Shown here piece by piece: positions 47,339-57,906 of a stretch of 64,000 nucleotides of DNA. The notes beneath the pieces are model-generated. The model saw only the letters and a program-made list of their open reading frames with translations. It made no database searches and was not told the DNA's origin. Location: the NCBI GenBank assembly GCA_037042185.1, contig JAXQJY010000033.1, positions 3,348,001-3,412,000 of the forward strand, in the 5' to 3' direction. The translations under genes were made by a program, and so were the position numbers. This DNA comes from Sordariomycetes sp. S80-01Y (Eukaryota > Ascomycota > Sordariomycetes). The number at the start of each line of letters is the position of its first letter. Position 1 is the first letter of the stretch.

Positions 47339-48927
47339 ATGAGTTCCAACCCGCCTAGCCTGGAGCAGCAATGCGCCTCGCAGTCCCAACAGGATGAGAG
47401 TTGCGCATACGAATGGGCCTCGCACCCTAGAAATCCATGGAATTGGTCGACGGCGAAAAAGTCTAGGCATATGGCAATGCTGTCTTTGGCTGCATTCACA
47501 GCGTATGTTGTCTGAACATGCGAGGGCAGACCCGCGCAGTGCTGACCTGAACATGAGCAGATCGATTGGAACCTCCATCATGAGCGCAGCTCGCACCCAG
47601 CTCATGGATGTCTTTGAAGTCTCAAATACGGTGGCACTTTTACCACTTGCACTCTACGTGCTCGCACTCGGCTTCGGTCCCGTTGTCGCCGGTCCGTTGT
47701 CTGAATCTTTTGGCCGCCATCCCGTCTACTTAGGGACTACGCCATTAGGCGCTGCCTTTACTCTCGGGGCGGGATTCACACATAATTTCGGCGCTCTGTG
47801 CTTCCTGAGATTCATGGCCGGCTTCTGCTGGGGACCTGTTCTCGCCACTGCGGCGGGTTCGCTGTCGGACCTCTTTGAGCCCAAGGCTCGCGGACCACCC
47901 TCAGCTGTCTTCATTCTGATGCCGTTTTTGGGACCTGGACTCGGGTATGAATCCTCCTCTTTCCAATTGAGTAGTACTGACATTCGCAGCCCCGTCGTCG
48001 GGTCTTATGTCGTGGTTCAAAGGGGATGGCGCTGGACGCAATGGACGTTGCTTTTTCTCGCTGCCGTCAGCTTCCTCCTCACGCTGGTCACCGAAGAGAC
48101 CAATCACGAGATCATTCAGCGTAAGATGAAGTCTTCGGGCTCAAGAACTCAGGAGAAGAGCGCAAGCTCGTCAAATCAGCTTCGGCACTTCGTAACGATC
48201 GCGCTGTTTCGGCCCCTCCAGATGCTGTTTACAGAACCCATTGTCAGCTTGACGTGTCTCTACGTCTCAGCTGGGTTTGGCACTCTCTTCAGTTTCTTCG
48301 CCGGTGTTCCTTACTCCTTTGGTCTAGTGTACGGCTTTTCTCTCAAGCAGTCCGGCCTGGTATTCCTCTCTATCGTCATTGGCTGCCTGCTGGGTCTTGT
48401 CACAATTTTGGTCTGCGATGTATTGCTGTACAGGAAAGAACTCGCAAAGCGGGCGCCTGGCCCCATGCCTCCAGAGTATCGGCTGTACCCTGCGATGTTT
48501 GGAAGCCTGGGAATGCCGCTGGGTCTATTTTGGTTTGCTTGGACGACCAAATCTGGCATCTCCTGGGCAAGCCCTGCGGCATCCATGATTTCCTTCTCGT
48601 GGGGTAATCTCTGTGTGTTTGTGGCGACCACGCAATACGTCTCGGACACGTTCCCTGCGCAGGTGGTCGCCAGCTCTGCAAGCGCCAACGCCCTGGCTCG
48701 ATACGGGTTCGCGGCAGCGTTCCCTCTTTTTACTATTAAGAGTCCGCCAACCCCCCTTCAATTGTTTAGATCAATGACTGATTTCTTCTACAGTGTACGA
48801 AAGCCTTGGGATAGGATGGGCAACAAGCCTCCTGGGGTTTGTCTCCCTCGTGCTGGTGCCTATCCCATGGTGTTTCTTCAAGTTCGGACCCACAATCAGG
48901 TCCAAAAGTCGGTTCGACGCGGCCTGA
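47339..48927 (+). CDS. MFS drug/polyamine-type antiporter (DHA1)
   Basis: Four exons: 47339-47502, 47561-47944, 47990-48741, 48794-48927, with introns of 45-58 nt, giving 477 aa. It begins with the NPWNWS motif common in fungal DHA1 pumps and has PLSESFGRHPVYLG (loop 2-3), RFMAGFCWGPVLA (helix 4), GPVVGSYVV (the helix-5 antiporter-like motif, formed across intron 2) and a helix-10 to 12 region ending FFKFGPTIRSKSRFDAA. The last intron has an atypical GTCCGC donor but is required: it joins FTIKM to YESLGIGWATSLLGF. Such pumps expel drugs, polyamines or toxins at the plasma membrane. A Yap-like bZIP gene starts 452 bases downstream. Confidence 0.9.
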
Positions 48928-49379
48928 TAGAAAAGATCGGGCAGCTCCTAGCCAAGCAGCTGCAACTGCTCACGGCAAGAATTGGCGCAATCGGCCAGGG
49001 TATGTGCACTGTTCAACTTAGCGTCCGCAACATCGATTCCGGATGATTTAGAGCGGAAGACGGGACGCTCCAACTCATTCCAAGGCATTTCCAACGCCTC
49101 TCTTCGAGGCGTCAGTCGAGAAACCTTATCGGTTGCTTAGGCTCCACGGCGGAATCAGTCTTAACCCTGAACGGCAAGGTATCAGTAGAGAGCCGAGGTA
49201 GAATCCACACACACCTGGTCTCGACCAATCACTGTGGCGGTCGATCGGAGTCATTACATACACAGGCCGCTTCTTAGTAAATATCCCGACATGCCTTCTT
49301 GAATCGCTTCTGAGCTCCTTCACCACGGTGGACACGCTGGATGCACCACTTTGTCCCACGACACCCCTTAGACTGGACC
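48928..49379. other. Intergenic, bZIP promoter
   Basis: 452 bases with the promoter of the bZIP gene, including a Yap-type site listed separately. No gene seen. Confidence 0.5.
49274..49280 (+). promoter_or_regulatory. TTAGTAA, Yap1-type response element
   Basis: TTAGTAA matches the half-site pair TTA(C/G)TAA bound by yeast Yap1 and fungal AP-1-like bZIPs. It lies 100 bases before the start of a gene that itself encodes a Yap-like bZIP, which suggests autoregulation. A single 7-base match is modest evidence. Confidence 0.4.
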
Positions 49380-50624
49380 ATGCCGCGAGGATCAGATAAT
49401 ACCGAGGTACGTGGCGTGGCGTGTGCATCGTACCAAGTTCCACTCTCCCACGCCTACATGCTGACTGACTTGGCCCAGACACGACGGGAGCGGAACCGTC
49501 AAGCACAGCATAATTTCCGCCTGCGGCGACAAGCTGCAGAAGCGGCGCAGCAACGTCGCATAGCACAGCTTGAGGATACAGTCGAGCGATTGAGCAACGT
49601 TCTCGTCGGGCTATGCGATGAGATGCTAAATTCAGAGGAAGTTGCCAGGCACCCACGCCTGATGACTCGTCTTCATCGTTCAACGACAGACGCGCTGGCC
49701 TTGGCGAAGTCTATCTCTGGCTCAGTGGACTCGGTCGACGATTATGGCGTCAACACTCCCGTTGATGAGACCCCCAGACCTCATGAGACCCAGCCACGGA
49801 TGACTGTGAACGATCTATCATCCAAGCCGCGGCCGGCGAAGCATTCGTGGTTCAGCAGCGGACCAGTCTTCGGCCTGTGGCCTACCGCTGGCGAAAGCAC
49901 CCATGAAATCAATGAAGTAGGCGAGGTCCCGGCGAAAGACGTGCAATCATCGACTGGGCCTGTTCCACTGCCCCCATGGCCGAAGACCATCCAGGATACT
50001 ACTTACTTCGACTTGTTCCCAATCCGTCTCGTGAAAGTATCCTTGGCTCTTGGGTGTTCATGTCTCTCCGGTGAGCTGGGCTTACCGGAAAGCGAAATAC
50101 AACGAGCATTCGGGCCGGCGCTGCGGATTCAGTCGCGTCAACAGGTCCTATCACATCTGCAGTGGCTGCTTGGTCCAGGGCAGAATCATTTGCACGAAAC
50201 TTCGGGTGCAGACTGGAGTCCTGGTTCCTCGGAAGCATCATCGAGCGACTCCTCCCCGCCATCTCAAAGCACGAATTCTTCTTCGGATAGCGGCGACGCT
50301 TATCAAGCTGAATTCCTCACAGCCGTCGGAGTACACGAGCAGCTCCAAAGCTTCGGTGCTACTCTCCTCGACCAAGATACCATGGAACTTCGCTTCACCG
50401 GATCCGAACGCCCAGGAACCCTACCTGAGGCTCCCAGTCCAATACTCACTGCGCCAAGCCTGCAACTCATGGCGGCGACGCGTTTGATACTGCGGCTTAA
50501 CATTTCTGTTCTAGCCAATAATCTCGCCTACATGGGCATATGTCTGGGCAAGGGGCCGGTGTATCCGAGGCAGGGGATCGCTAGTGCTGTTGAGGCCTCT
50601 ATTGTTCGTGCTTGGGAGGTCTGA
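49380..50624 (+). CDS. Yap-like bZIP transcription factor
   Basis: Two exons, 49380-49406 and 49479-50624, give 390 aa. The basic region TRRERNRQAQHNFRLRR at residues 10-26 keeps the Yap/Pap1 contact residues (N-x2-A-Q-x2-F-R). It runs into a leucine-zipper stretch, IAQLEDTVERLSNVLVGL. The rest is a Ser/Pro-rich linker and a helical C-terminal half (YFDLFPIRLVKVSLALG, SRQQVLSHLQWLLGP) seen in many fungal bZIPs of this type. The 72-nt intron is a multiple of three and has no stop, so retention would give a 414-residue form with 24 extra residues just before the basic region. A Yap-type site is present in its own promoter and a DHA1 efflux pump is next door, in keeping with a stress or detoxification role. 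Confidence 0.85.
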   Translation: MPRGSDNTEVRGVACASYQVPLSHAYMLTDLAQTRRERNRQAQHNFRLRRQAAEAAQQRRIAQLEDTVERLSNVLVGLCDEMLNSEEVARHPRLMTRLHRSTTDALALAKSISGSVDSVDDYGVNTPVDETPRPHETQPRMTVNDLSSKPRPAKHSWFSSGPVFGLWPTAGESTHEINEVGEVPAKDVQSSTGPVPLPPWPKTIQDTTYFDLFPIRLVKVSLALGCSCLSGELGLPESEIQRAFGPALRIQSRQQVLSHLQWLLGPGQNHLHETSGADWSPGSSEASSSDSSPPSQSTNSSSDSGDAYQAEFLTAVGVHEQLQSFGATLLDQDTMELRFTGSERPGTLPEAPSPILTAPSLQLMAATRLILRLNISVLANNLAYMGICLGKGPVYPRQGIASAVEASIVRAWEV

Positions 50625-51437
50625 GGCTCTCTGCGAGCCTGTCATGTCTATGTATTAATGAGCTGTAACATAATGAACCGACAACGATGAGACAAGCGTG
50701 GAATTTGAAAGCGACTCCAAAAATAGATATCCATACCTGGGCCGCGCTTTTCGCACCTGAGTTGCTTAGTAGAGCACAAAAATCAAAAAGATACTCAATA
50801 ATGAATATAACTTCATCTCGTCAAGGCCATCATCGGATCCTAGGGACAACCCTATCGTCGAAATGAGCCATGAAGCCGACTTCGTCTAGCTAACTTTATT
50901 TGTTTAAACCACTTTATCCAGTTTTAGTTTGTCATCTATTTCCTCAGCCCGCAAGAGAGGCTTCTGCACGAACATGGGGAAACAGGAGACTCCGCACTAT
51001 AAGAAAACGACTGCTCCATATTCCGAACTGCCGGCCAATAGCCATCAAAACTCCTGCGCCTTCGGGCTTGTTCAGCGCGAGGGATGAGCGCTCCAACTGC
51101 CGCCTGGGGTAATTGACGCCGCCAATGCAGATCGCCCCCGCACGCTTTCGACCAGACCTTCTCTGAGAGATTAATAATGACGTGCGGGCGTTGTTGATCC
51201 GTCACTTCATTACTGCATGAAATGTCAATGTCGAACCCCGTTTGGCTCGCTTCGCGAAAGCGAGGGAGGTCGTGGGAGCTTGTGGAGTGTGGCATCCGGG
51301 GTAATGCGGGGGATGGTCACATTGCGTACGGAGTAGAGAGCGAAGCGAATGAATAAAGAGAGGATGCCGCCATTGTGTTCGCCTGCGCATCCCTATCTTA
51401 GCATCTATAGAGCTTCAACGAATGGAGGAACTTCAAC
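50625..51437. other. Intergenic
   Basis: 810 bases between the bZIP stop and the next MFS start. Short frames only. A CCCCGTTTGGCTCGCTTCGC region near 51236-51256 shows an imperfect inverted arrangement, of uncertain meaning. Confidence 0.45.
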
Positions 51438-53207
51438 ATGGCAGACGCGAACGACAGAGTCAACCCAGCCCCAGCATCTGATGCTGCAATCCCTCTCGAG
51501 CCTGTCAACGACCGCCAGCCGACCGACGAGGAGGACAAGTCCAAGACATCGGCCCCAGCTACCTCTGCCGGTGCTGCCCGTTCAAATGAAGCACAAATCG
51601 CCAAAGATGACGAGGTGACCGCTGCACCACCCAAACCCGATGGCCCCCCGGCCCCAGCAGCTGCCAAACAATGGGGGCTCGAACCGCCAGAAATCCTCCG
51701 CCACCTGACCGCCGAAGAGCGCGCCGTTCTCGAGAAGAAGATGCGCCGCAAGATCGATTTGCGTCTCCTGCCCATAATCATCATCATGTACATCTTGAAT
51801 TACATTGATCGCAACAACATCGCTGCCGCTCGGTTCGCTGGTCTCGAGGATGACCTGAACATGGATGAGGACGGTACTCAGTTTTCGACTGCCGTGAGCA
51901 TCTTGTTTGTCGGTTACATCCTCATGCAGGTCCCGTCAAATCTGTTTTTGAACAAGATCGGCAAGCCTGCGATTTACCTCCCAGCCTCGGTAAGCCCATG
52001 AATGACGCGAAACGAGCTTGACTGATAGTGTTGCAGATGGTACTTTGGGGTGTAATTTCGACCGCAACCGCCGCTTGTCAAACAGTCGGCGGACTGTACG
52101 CCGCACGCTTCTTCCTAGGCTTCGTTGAGGCGACATATTTCGTAAGTGGCCTTGCGTTATGAGTATCACTATATGACTAACGACGACCAGCCAGGATGTC
52201 TGTACTTTCTCAGCTGCTGGTACACGCGAGAGGAACTTGGAGTCCGCACGACATACCTATATACAGGCTCCTTGATCTCAGGTGCCTTTTCCGGTCTTAT
52301 ATCAGCTGGCATCACCGGAAACATGGATGGTGACCTGGGTTGGCGGGCATGGCGTTGGCTGTTTCTGATCGAGGGCGTCATCACCATTGCCGTTGCCATT
52401 GCGGCTTTCTGGATACTGCCCAACTTCCCACGTACGACAACCTGGCTTACCGAAGAGGAGACCGCACTTGCGACCTGGAGACTCGAAGAGGATATCGGTC
52501 AGGACGACTGGACCAACAGTGAAGAACAGACAATGTGGCATGGCTTCAGGCTCGCTCTGCAGGATGTCAAGATGTGGGTTCTGCTTGTACTCCTCTTCGG
52601 CAACGTCTCCGCGGCTTCGGTGACGAACTTCTTCCCCACGGTCGTGGGCACACTTGGTTACAACAACGTCGGCACACTCCTGTTGACCTGTCCGCCATAC
52701 GTGCTTGGCGTGATCACGACCTTCCTCAACGCCTGGCACGCTGACAAGACTGGAGAGCGCTTCTGGCACATCACCCTTCCCCTGTGGCTAGCTATCATAA
52801 CCTTCATCATTTCCGCCGCAACGACCAACACTGCTGCTCGGTATACGGCCATCATGCTGATGATTTCGGGGCTGTACTCCGGATACACCACGGCACTTGC
52901 GTGGATCAGCAATACTTTGCCACGCCCACCAGCGAAGCGGGCTGCTGCGCTTGGCTTCATCAACGCTGTATCGAATTGCGCATCGATATACGCGAGCTAC
53001 CTGTACCCCAGCTCCGCATCGCCTCGCTACAGCGGTGCCTTTGTACACAACTGTGTGATGGCTGCTGTGGCTGTCGGCGCAGCTCTGACCCTCAGGCTCA
53101 TGTTGAGCAAGTTGAACAAGAAGCTTGATCGCGGTGAGCGTGTTGAGGGTGCCATCAATGCGGCGCCGGGCGAGGCTGTCGAGCACGGGTTCCGCTTCAG
53201 ACTCTAA
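51438..53207 (+). CDS. MFS permease, anion:cation symporter (Dal5/Tna1) type
   Basis: Three exons: 51438-51989, 52037-52141, 52191-53207, with introns of 47 and 49 nt, giving 557 aa. A polar N-terminus of about 105 residues precedes KKMRRKIDLRLLPIIIIMY, then LNYIDRNNIAAARFAGLEDDL, the signature of the allantoate/nicotinate/pantothenate permease family in fungi. Also typical are FVGYILMQVPSNLFLNKIG, ARFFLGFVEATYFPGCLY (built across intron 2), and WYTREELGVR. The family imports organic anions such as allantoate, nicotinate, pantothenate or biotin precursors. The N-terminal extension, rich in Ala, Pro and Ser, is longer than usual. Converges with the minus-strand Zn2Cys6 gene 195 bases away. Confidence 0.93.
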
Positions 53208-53402
53208 TGCGTAGACAACCGCGAGGACAGTCATTACGAATGAGAATAAGCATTATGGAACTAAGAGGCTAAAGGCTAGCAGCGGTGTACAATTGGGGCG
53301 TCCGCCCACTGACCAAGAAAATAGAGCTCCGTAAATAAGTCTTGAACAACCACCTTTGATGAATCATTCCGCCGTCGTAATCTTTAACTCCTTTATAAGA
53401 TT

Positions 53403-56101
53403 TCATTCAGGCCAACTTGAACCAGAACATCCCATCTCAACGGATGAATCTGTCACATACAGTTGCAGCAGGTGGGCAAGAGACTTTGAGATTGCCTTTG
53501 CCATGTCTGACTTCGTTCCGAGAAGCCAAAGCGCCCGTACGCAAACCTTTCCTCGCTTGACACTGAGCCGAAACTCCCTGCTCTCGTGTCCTAGAACGGA
53601 TGTCTCGTATTTCCTCATCTCTTCGGCCTCGCTGAGGTGGAACACGGCAGCTTTGGTGAATCCTCGCACCATGAGGACTGTCCAAGGTTCCGTCAGAAGA
53701 GAGCTGCCACTGACGGCAAAGTGGAAGTCTTTCAGCTGCTCCTGGCTTCTGTTGGCACTCATGTCCTGAGGTGTGACGATCATGGCGAGATCCGCGAGCT
53801 CAGCGGCGCTCGATCGCCGGATCCTCGAAGTCAGGGTGGCATTCGCGCGCTCTTGTCTAGACTGCTCTATGCCGGCACGGTTTTCATCTACTTCATCAAT
53901 AAGGTCGGCAAGCATGAGCGAGCCAAGATGCCAGGGGATGCTGATGCAGGGAAACCAGCTCTTCAAGCGGGCGGGAATCGTGTCGAAGTTGCTAGTCAGA
54001 TCTTGGAAGAAGGCCCCATGAGTCTTGTTCCAGTAGCGATAGACCACCATGGTTTCTTCTATGATCTCTTCCAGAGCCTGTCCATTCTCCTTCTTGCGGA
54101 GCGCATTCTGGAGGTACGACACGTACCGAAACAGTAAGACCTTGACCGCGGCTGATCTAGACACAGCCCTCGTTGCATCTTCATATGGACATGGCCAGTG
54201 CAACGGCGATGGCTTGCCCGGATCTTCCTGCGCATACAACTCAAGCCTCCACTTGTGGTTCAGAATTCGAGATTTGGTCACTTTGTTCGGCGTATCCTGC
54301 TGGGAGTCGTGTTCGCACTCGTCATCTCCGACGACGAGTGGTCTTTCGTTCATAGATGAGGAAACCGTGTCAAACATTATAGCCATCCAGTACAAGAGCG
54401 ACACAGTCCTTATATGTTCCCCACCAAAGGCCTCAGGCAGTGATCCTTCTTTGGGGTCCTGTTTAGAATGGGCAGCTTGCCTTGCTTCAAGTCGATGTTT
54501 CAAGGCGTGGATCTTGCGGGTCCCTCGCTCCAGGAACACCGGCGGACCCTCCTGGGCCATTATCCTCGTAATGTGCGTGAGAATCGCAGATCTGTCAAGA
54601 CCTAAGAACATTCCTTTTTCGAATGCACAATTTTCGTCATCTTCGCTGGGCATCAACGGTTTCTGGATCAGCCCGAAAACAAGTTCAGCGTAGATCACTC
54701 TGAAACATTCCAAGTCAAAGACCTCCTGAAGAGCGATCTTTGCTTGTTGCCAAACAGAGTACTGAAGGTTCCTCTCAAAGTCGTGGCCGAAGTCGTCGAA
54801 CTCGCTCTCTTCGTTTTCACCAACCCACGCGGCCGGGTCGAATTGTGCCATTCGGCGTCTTCCTTGCGCCCACTGCGTGGCGAACGCCATAACCACTAGA
54901 TCTAGCGCCCTGGAGGCGGCGCGGTTTTGCGAGCTCGTCAACTGTACGAGCTTTGTTTCTTGAGCGACGCGGTCGAGCTGTTTGACTCGACGGTACATAC
55001 GGTTCGACCATGCTGTTCCCCACTCAGGCTGAGTACGCTGCTCGAGTGTTCTTATCTGTATGCGCCTTTCAAGCTGATACGGGCAAGTATCCTCGGTGAT
55101 CCAGCATGCGAGGTTATTTTCAAGAACATCGTGGTATATCCTCAACAGGCCTTCAGACATAATGGTTCTGTTCGCGTTGGCTGTGGCGTCATGCAGCGCG
55201 GTGAACGGCGTAAGCGTCATATTTGGCGACGCTTCATCCAAGACTTGGGAATCTCTGCGAGCCCAGACGCCTCCATCATGCCTTCTTCGTTTCTTCATCC
55301 TCGTTGAGTCAGCGGATGAAAATGATGCCCTATGCGAGTGTAGGTCCTGTGCGTTCTCGTAGTTGGCGTCTTGGGCGTCAACGCCAAAGGGAACTGAGCT
55401 GGATGTTCCCACGGGGGTGAGACTGAAGCAGTCAAAGTGGTTGCTTGGCAGCTGTCCAGAAGATGTCTGATTGGCTTCAAGCAGGAAGTCCCAATTGTGG
55501 TCCGCAATACCTTCGTATGGAAAATTGCGATTGCTGCTACTTGGATCTATCTCATCCAAATTCTGAGGGCCAGTCGAGTCTTGGATGGAGGTAGTGCCAG
55601 CCTCTGGTATGCCAAAGGATGTCTCCCAGCTGAAATTGTGGGCAGACTGCCGCTGATTCTGGGATATAGGCAGCATCGCGTCTATCTCGCCCCCTAGCGT
55701 TAAAGGAGTTGGCAGTCCAGGGTTCGGCTGCCCTTGAGGTTTTGGGACCGGTCTATCAAGGTGGAGTGTCAAGTTTTCGCGGCTGTCTCTGCGATGCAAC
55801 CCGAGGTCCTCGTTTCTGAGGTCAGCACTCCTCCAGTGAGGATTCAGGCTGCATCTCTTTGCCGTCCTTGCGCAGTAGGAGCAGGGTTGGATGGCCCTGA
55901 CGTTTTCTATGGATCAGCACCTCGTTAGCTTCTCTGTCTTCTCTTGCATGGAGGCACGTGGTACCAACCATCGAGAGTTCCCAACGTCGACGGAGAGGTT
56001 CCGGCAAGGCTTCTGTGCCTACTATTGACCAGGTAGCCATCACAGGCCTTTTTGGACCTCCTGCACTGCTCACAGGATTGATTCTGTCGCCTCTTCTCCA
56101 T
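53403..56101 (-). CDS. Zn2Cys6 transcription factor (large)
   Basis: Two exons, 56101-56023 and 55906-53403, with a 116-nt intron, give 860 aa. The intron splits the zinc cluster: exon 1 supplies CEQCRRSKKACDG (Cys10, 13, 20) and exon 2 supplies PCSYCARTAKRC (Cys35, 38, 45). Joined, they fit the subgroup in which the two cysteine triplets are separated by a longer loop. Exon 2 continues without break through a Ser/Asn/Pro-rich linker to the helical fungal transcription factor domain in the C-terminal two-thirds. An upstream in-frame ATG at 56143 would add 14 residues (MRTFAHPKLS...); the inner ATG gives the more usual short lead. It lies between a Dal5-type permease and an acetate-type transporter and could regulate either. 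Confidence 0.83.
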
Positions 56102-56881
56102 GTCGACGGTCGTGGAAAGCTTGGGATGCGCGAATGTTCTCAACGGCTATGTCATCGTGCATTCGACACAGCCAGGGCGATTTGAAGATGAGTTTTTTGA
56201 TGCCAAAGAAAGAAACGATGGACCGCCGTTTGACAGACTTGGAGCAAGTGGTGTCGGTTAAGACTTTATTTCCTCTTCCCCTCCCCTCTCCTCTCCAGAC
56301 GTGAAATCCGTACCGCCGACGACGGGGGGCGCGCTAATGCGGTAGGGATGCCTTAGCGTCCTTTCCTCCTAAGCCCCCATGGGGTTGGTGCGCGGCGATC
56401 AAGACCACCGAGTCAGGCAGTCCTGTCAATGTTTCGTTTCGACATGTGTCGGCTTAAGCATTATTTATATGGGCGGTATACTGTTTATGTAAACATTTAT
56501 AGAGTATTCATTAAGTATTACTGTGATAATTGATAGGGGACTCATACGAGTGTGTATTTGGGTGTTTACTGAGTTTGAACGTCAATATACGCGAGGCTAA
56601 CGTCCTCACGATGTACAAAGTGGTATGCCTGCTGATATTGCGGCCAGAGATGATGGTACACGCCTCTGCCACCGTCTACCAGTCTCCTCCAGCTTACGAG
56701 AGATAGGTAAAAGGTAATAGCACATCCCGTAAACTGTTCATACCCACAGCTATATATCCCAAGAGGAACCTTGTCGGGTTTCCATCCTACAGTAGATCCT
56801 CGTCTCCTAGAGCATCACTCCTCCGCATATTATCGCTCCCGCCAGATACTCGCATCAATTAAGCCCATTGATGACGGAGCT
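56102..56881. other. Promoter region of the large Zn2Cys6 gene
   Basis: 780 bases upstream of the Zn2Cys6 gene and downstream of the transporter gene, both on the minus strand. A polypyrimidine tract (C/T only, about 56263-56297 on the plus strand) and an AT-rich part near 56460-56540 stand out. No gene. Confidence 0.5.
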
Positions 56882-57906
56882 TTACACCTCATCAGAGACA
56901 TCCAATTTCTGTTTCGTCTTACCCTTGATGACTGTCGAGAGATCCCCAAGAGGCAAGCTAAATGGAAAGTCGACAGCCAAGAGCAGAAGAGCTATGAAGA
57001 TATACCATCCCAGAAGCGAGGTCACGAACAGGAGACCGGCTCCGGCATACTGTAATGTCAACGCTTTGGAGCTACAGCCTTGCGAGACAGCAAAGAAGGA
57101 GGCAGCAAGACATCCAACTAGGAGGAGTGTCAGTATGTGGGGAATCTTGTAGAACGAACGAAACTTACATGTCGGGACGAGCAAGAGTAGGATCCCAAAG
57201 AATATAACGTTCGTTCGAATGCTGGCTACCGTAAATACGGCGCAGAGTATTGTCATGACGACGAGGAAGAACGAAAAGGTGGCGTAGAATTGGGGCTCAT
57301 TCAGCCCCTCGGCGACATTGCCGCTTGTAGAGTATGTGCCGTAAGCGCCGTATCCGGGGACGATAGTAGCTCCAAATGTGAGCCAGAACCCGCCAAAGAG
57401 GCAGAATACCGTGGAAGGGAATGTGTTGCCTTTCCATGATGAGCAAAGAGCGGACAGACAAAGCCGGGTCTACTCACCAAGAATCCATTCGCCAATACCA
57501 CCAAGAGTGAGAAAGATTCCTCCCATGAAGAAGTAAGATCCGCTGAAAAAACATCAGAGGTTGAAGCCAGTTCAAAGAGAGCAACTTACACATTAGCTGC
57601 GGCTCCGAATCCACCTGCGCCCTGCCACTCGAAGAGTGCCATGGAAAGAGGTGTGGTGCAGAGCAGGAAGCCTCCTATGGCTGTGCATATGGATCAGAAT
57701 CTAGACACAATAGAGCAAAAGGGGACTAGCATACCAATTGGAGTTGGGTTGCCAAAAGTTTGGCGAAGCTTCCCATGGACATCAGTCTTGGGCCCAAGAT
57801 AGAGCTGCTCGAATAGGTGAGGGGGGAGGGAGACAGCTCCGGCCGTCTGAATCCGGTCCAACACCTCATCTCGAGGGCTTTCGAGCTTGCTGTTTGCATC
57901 CGACAT
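56882..57906 (-). CDS. GPR1/FUN34/YaaH-family (acetate/ammonium) transporter
   Basis: Five exons: 57906-57735, 57680-57590, 57542-57478, 57429-57169, 57117-56882, giving 274 aa. Introns are 47-54 nt and GT-AG. The family signature is NPTPIAIGGFLLCTT, completed across intron 1; then SMALFEWQGAGG, a helix with GSYFFMGGIFLTLGGIGEWILGN spread over two exons, and VFCLFGGFWLTFG. Six membrane helices follow from the hydrophobicity. Yeast Ady2/Ato1 and Aspergillus AcpA are acetate:proton symporters of this family; some members are linked to ammonium export. The short N-terminus ends in FGNPTP as usual. It is divergent from the flavin monooxygenase gene. Confidence 0.93.
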
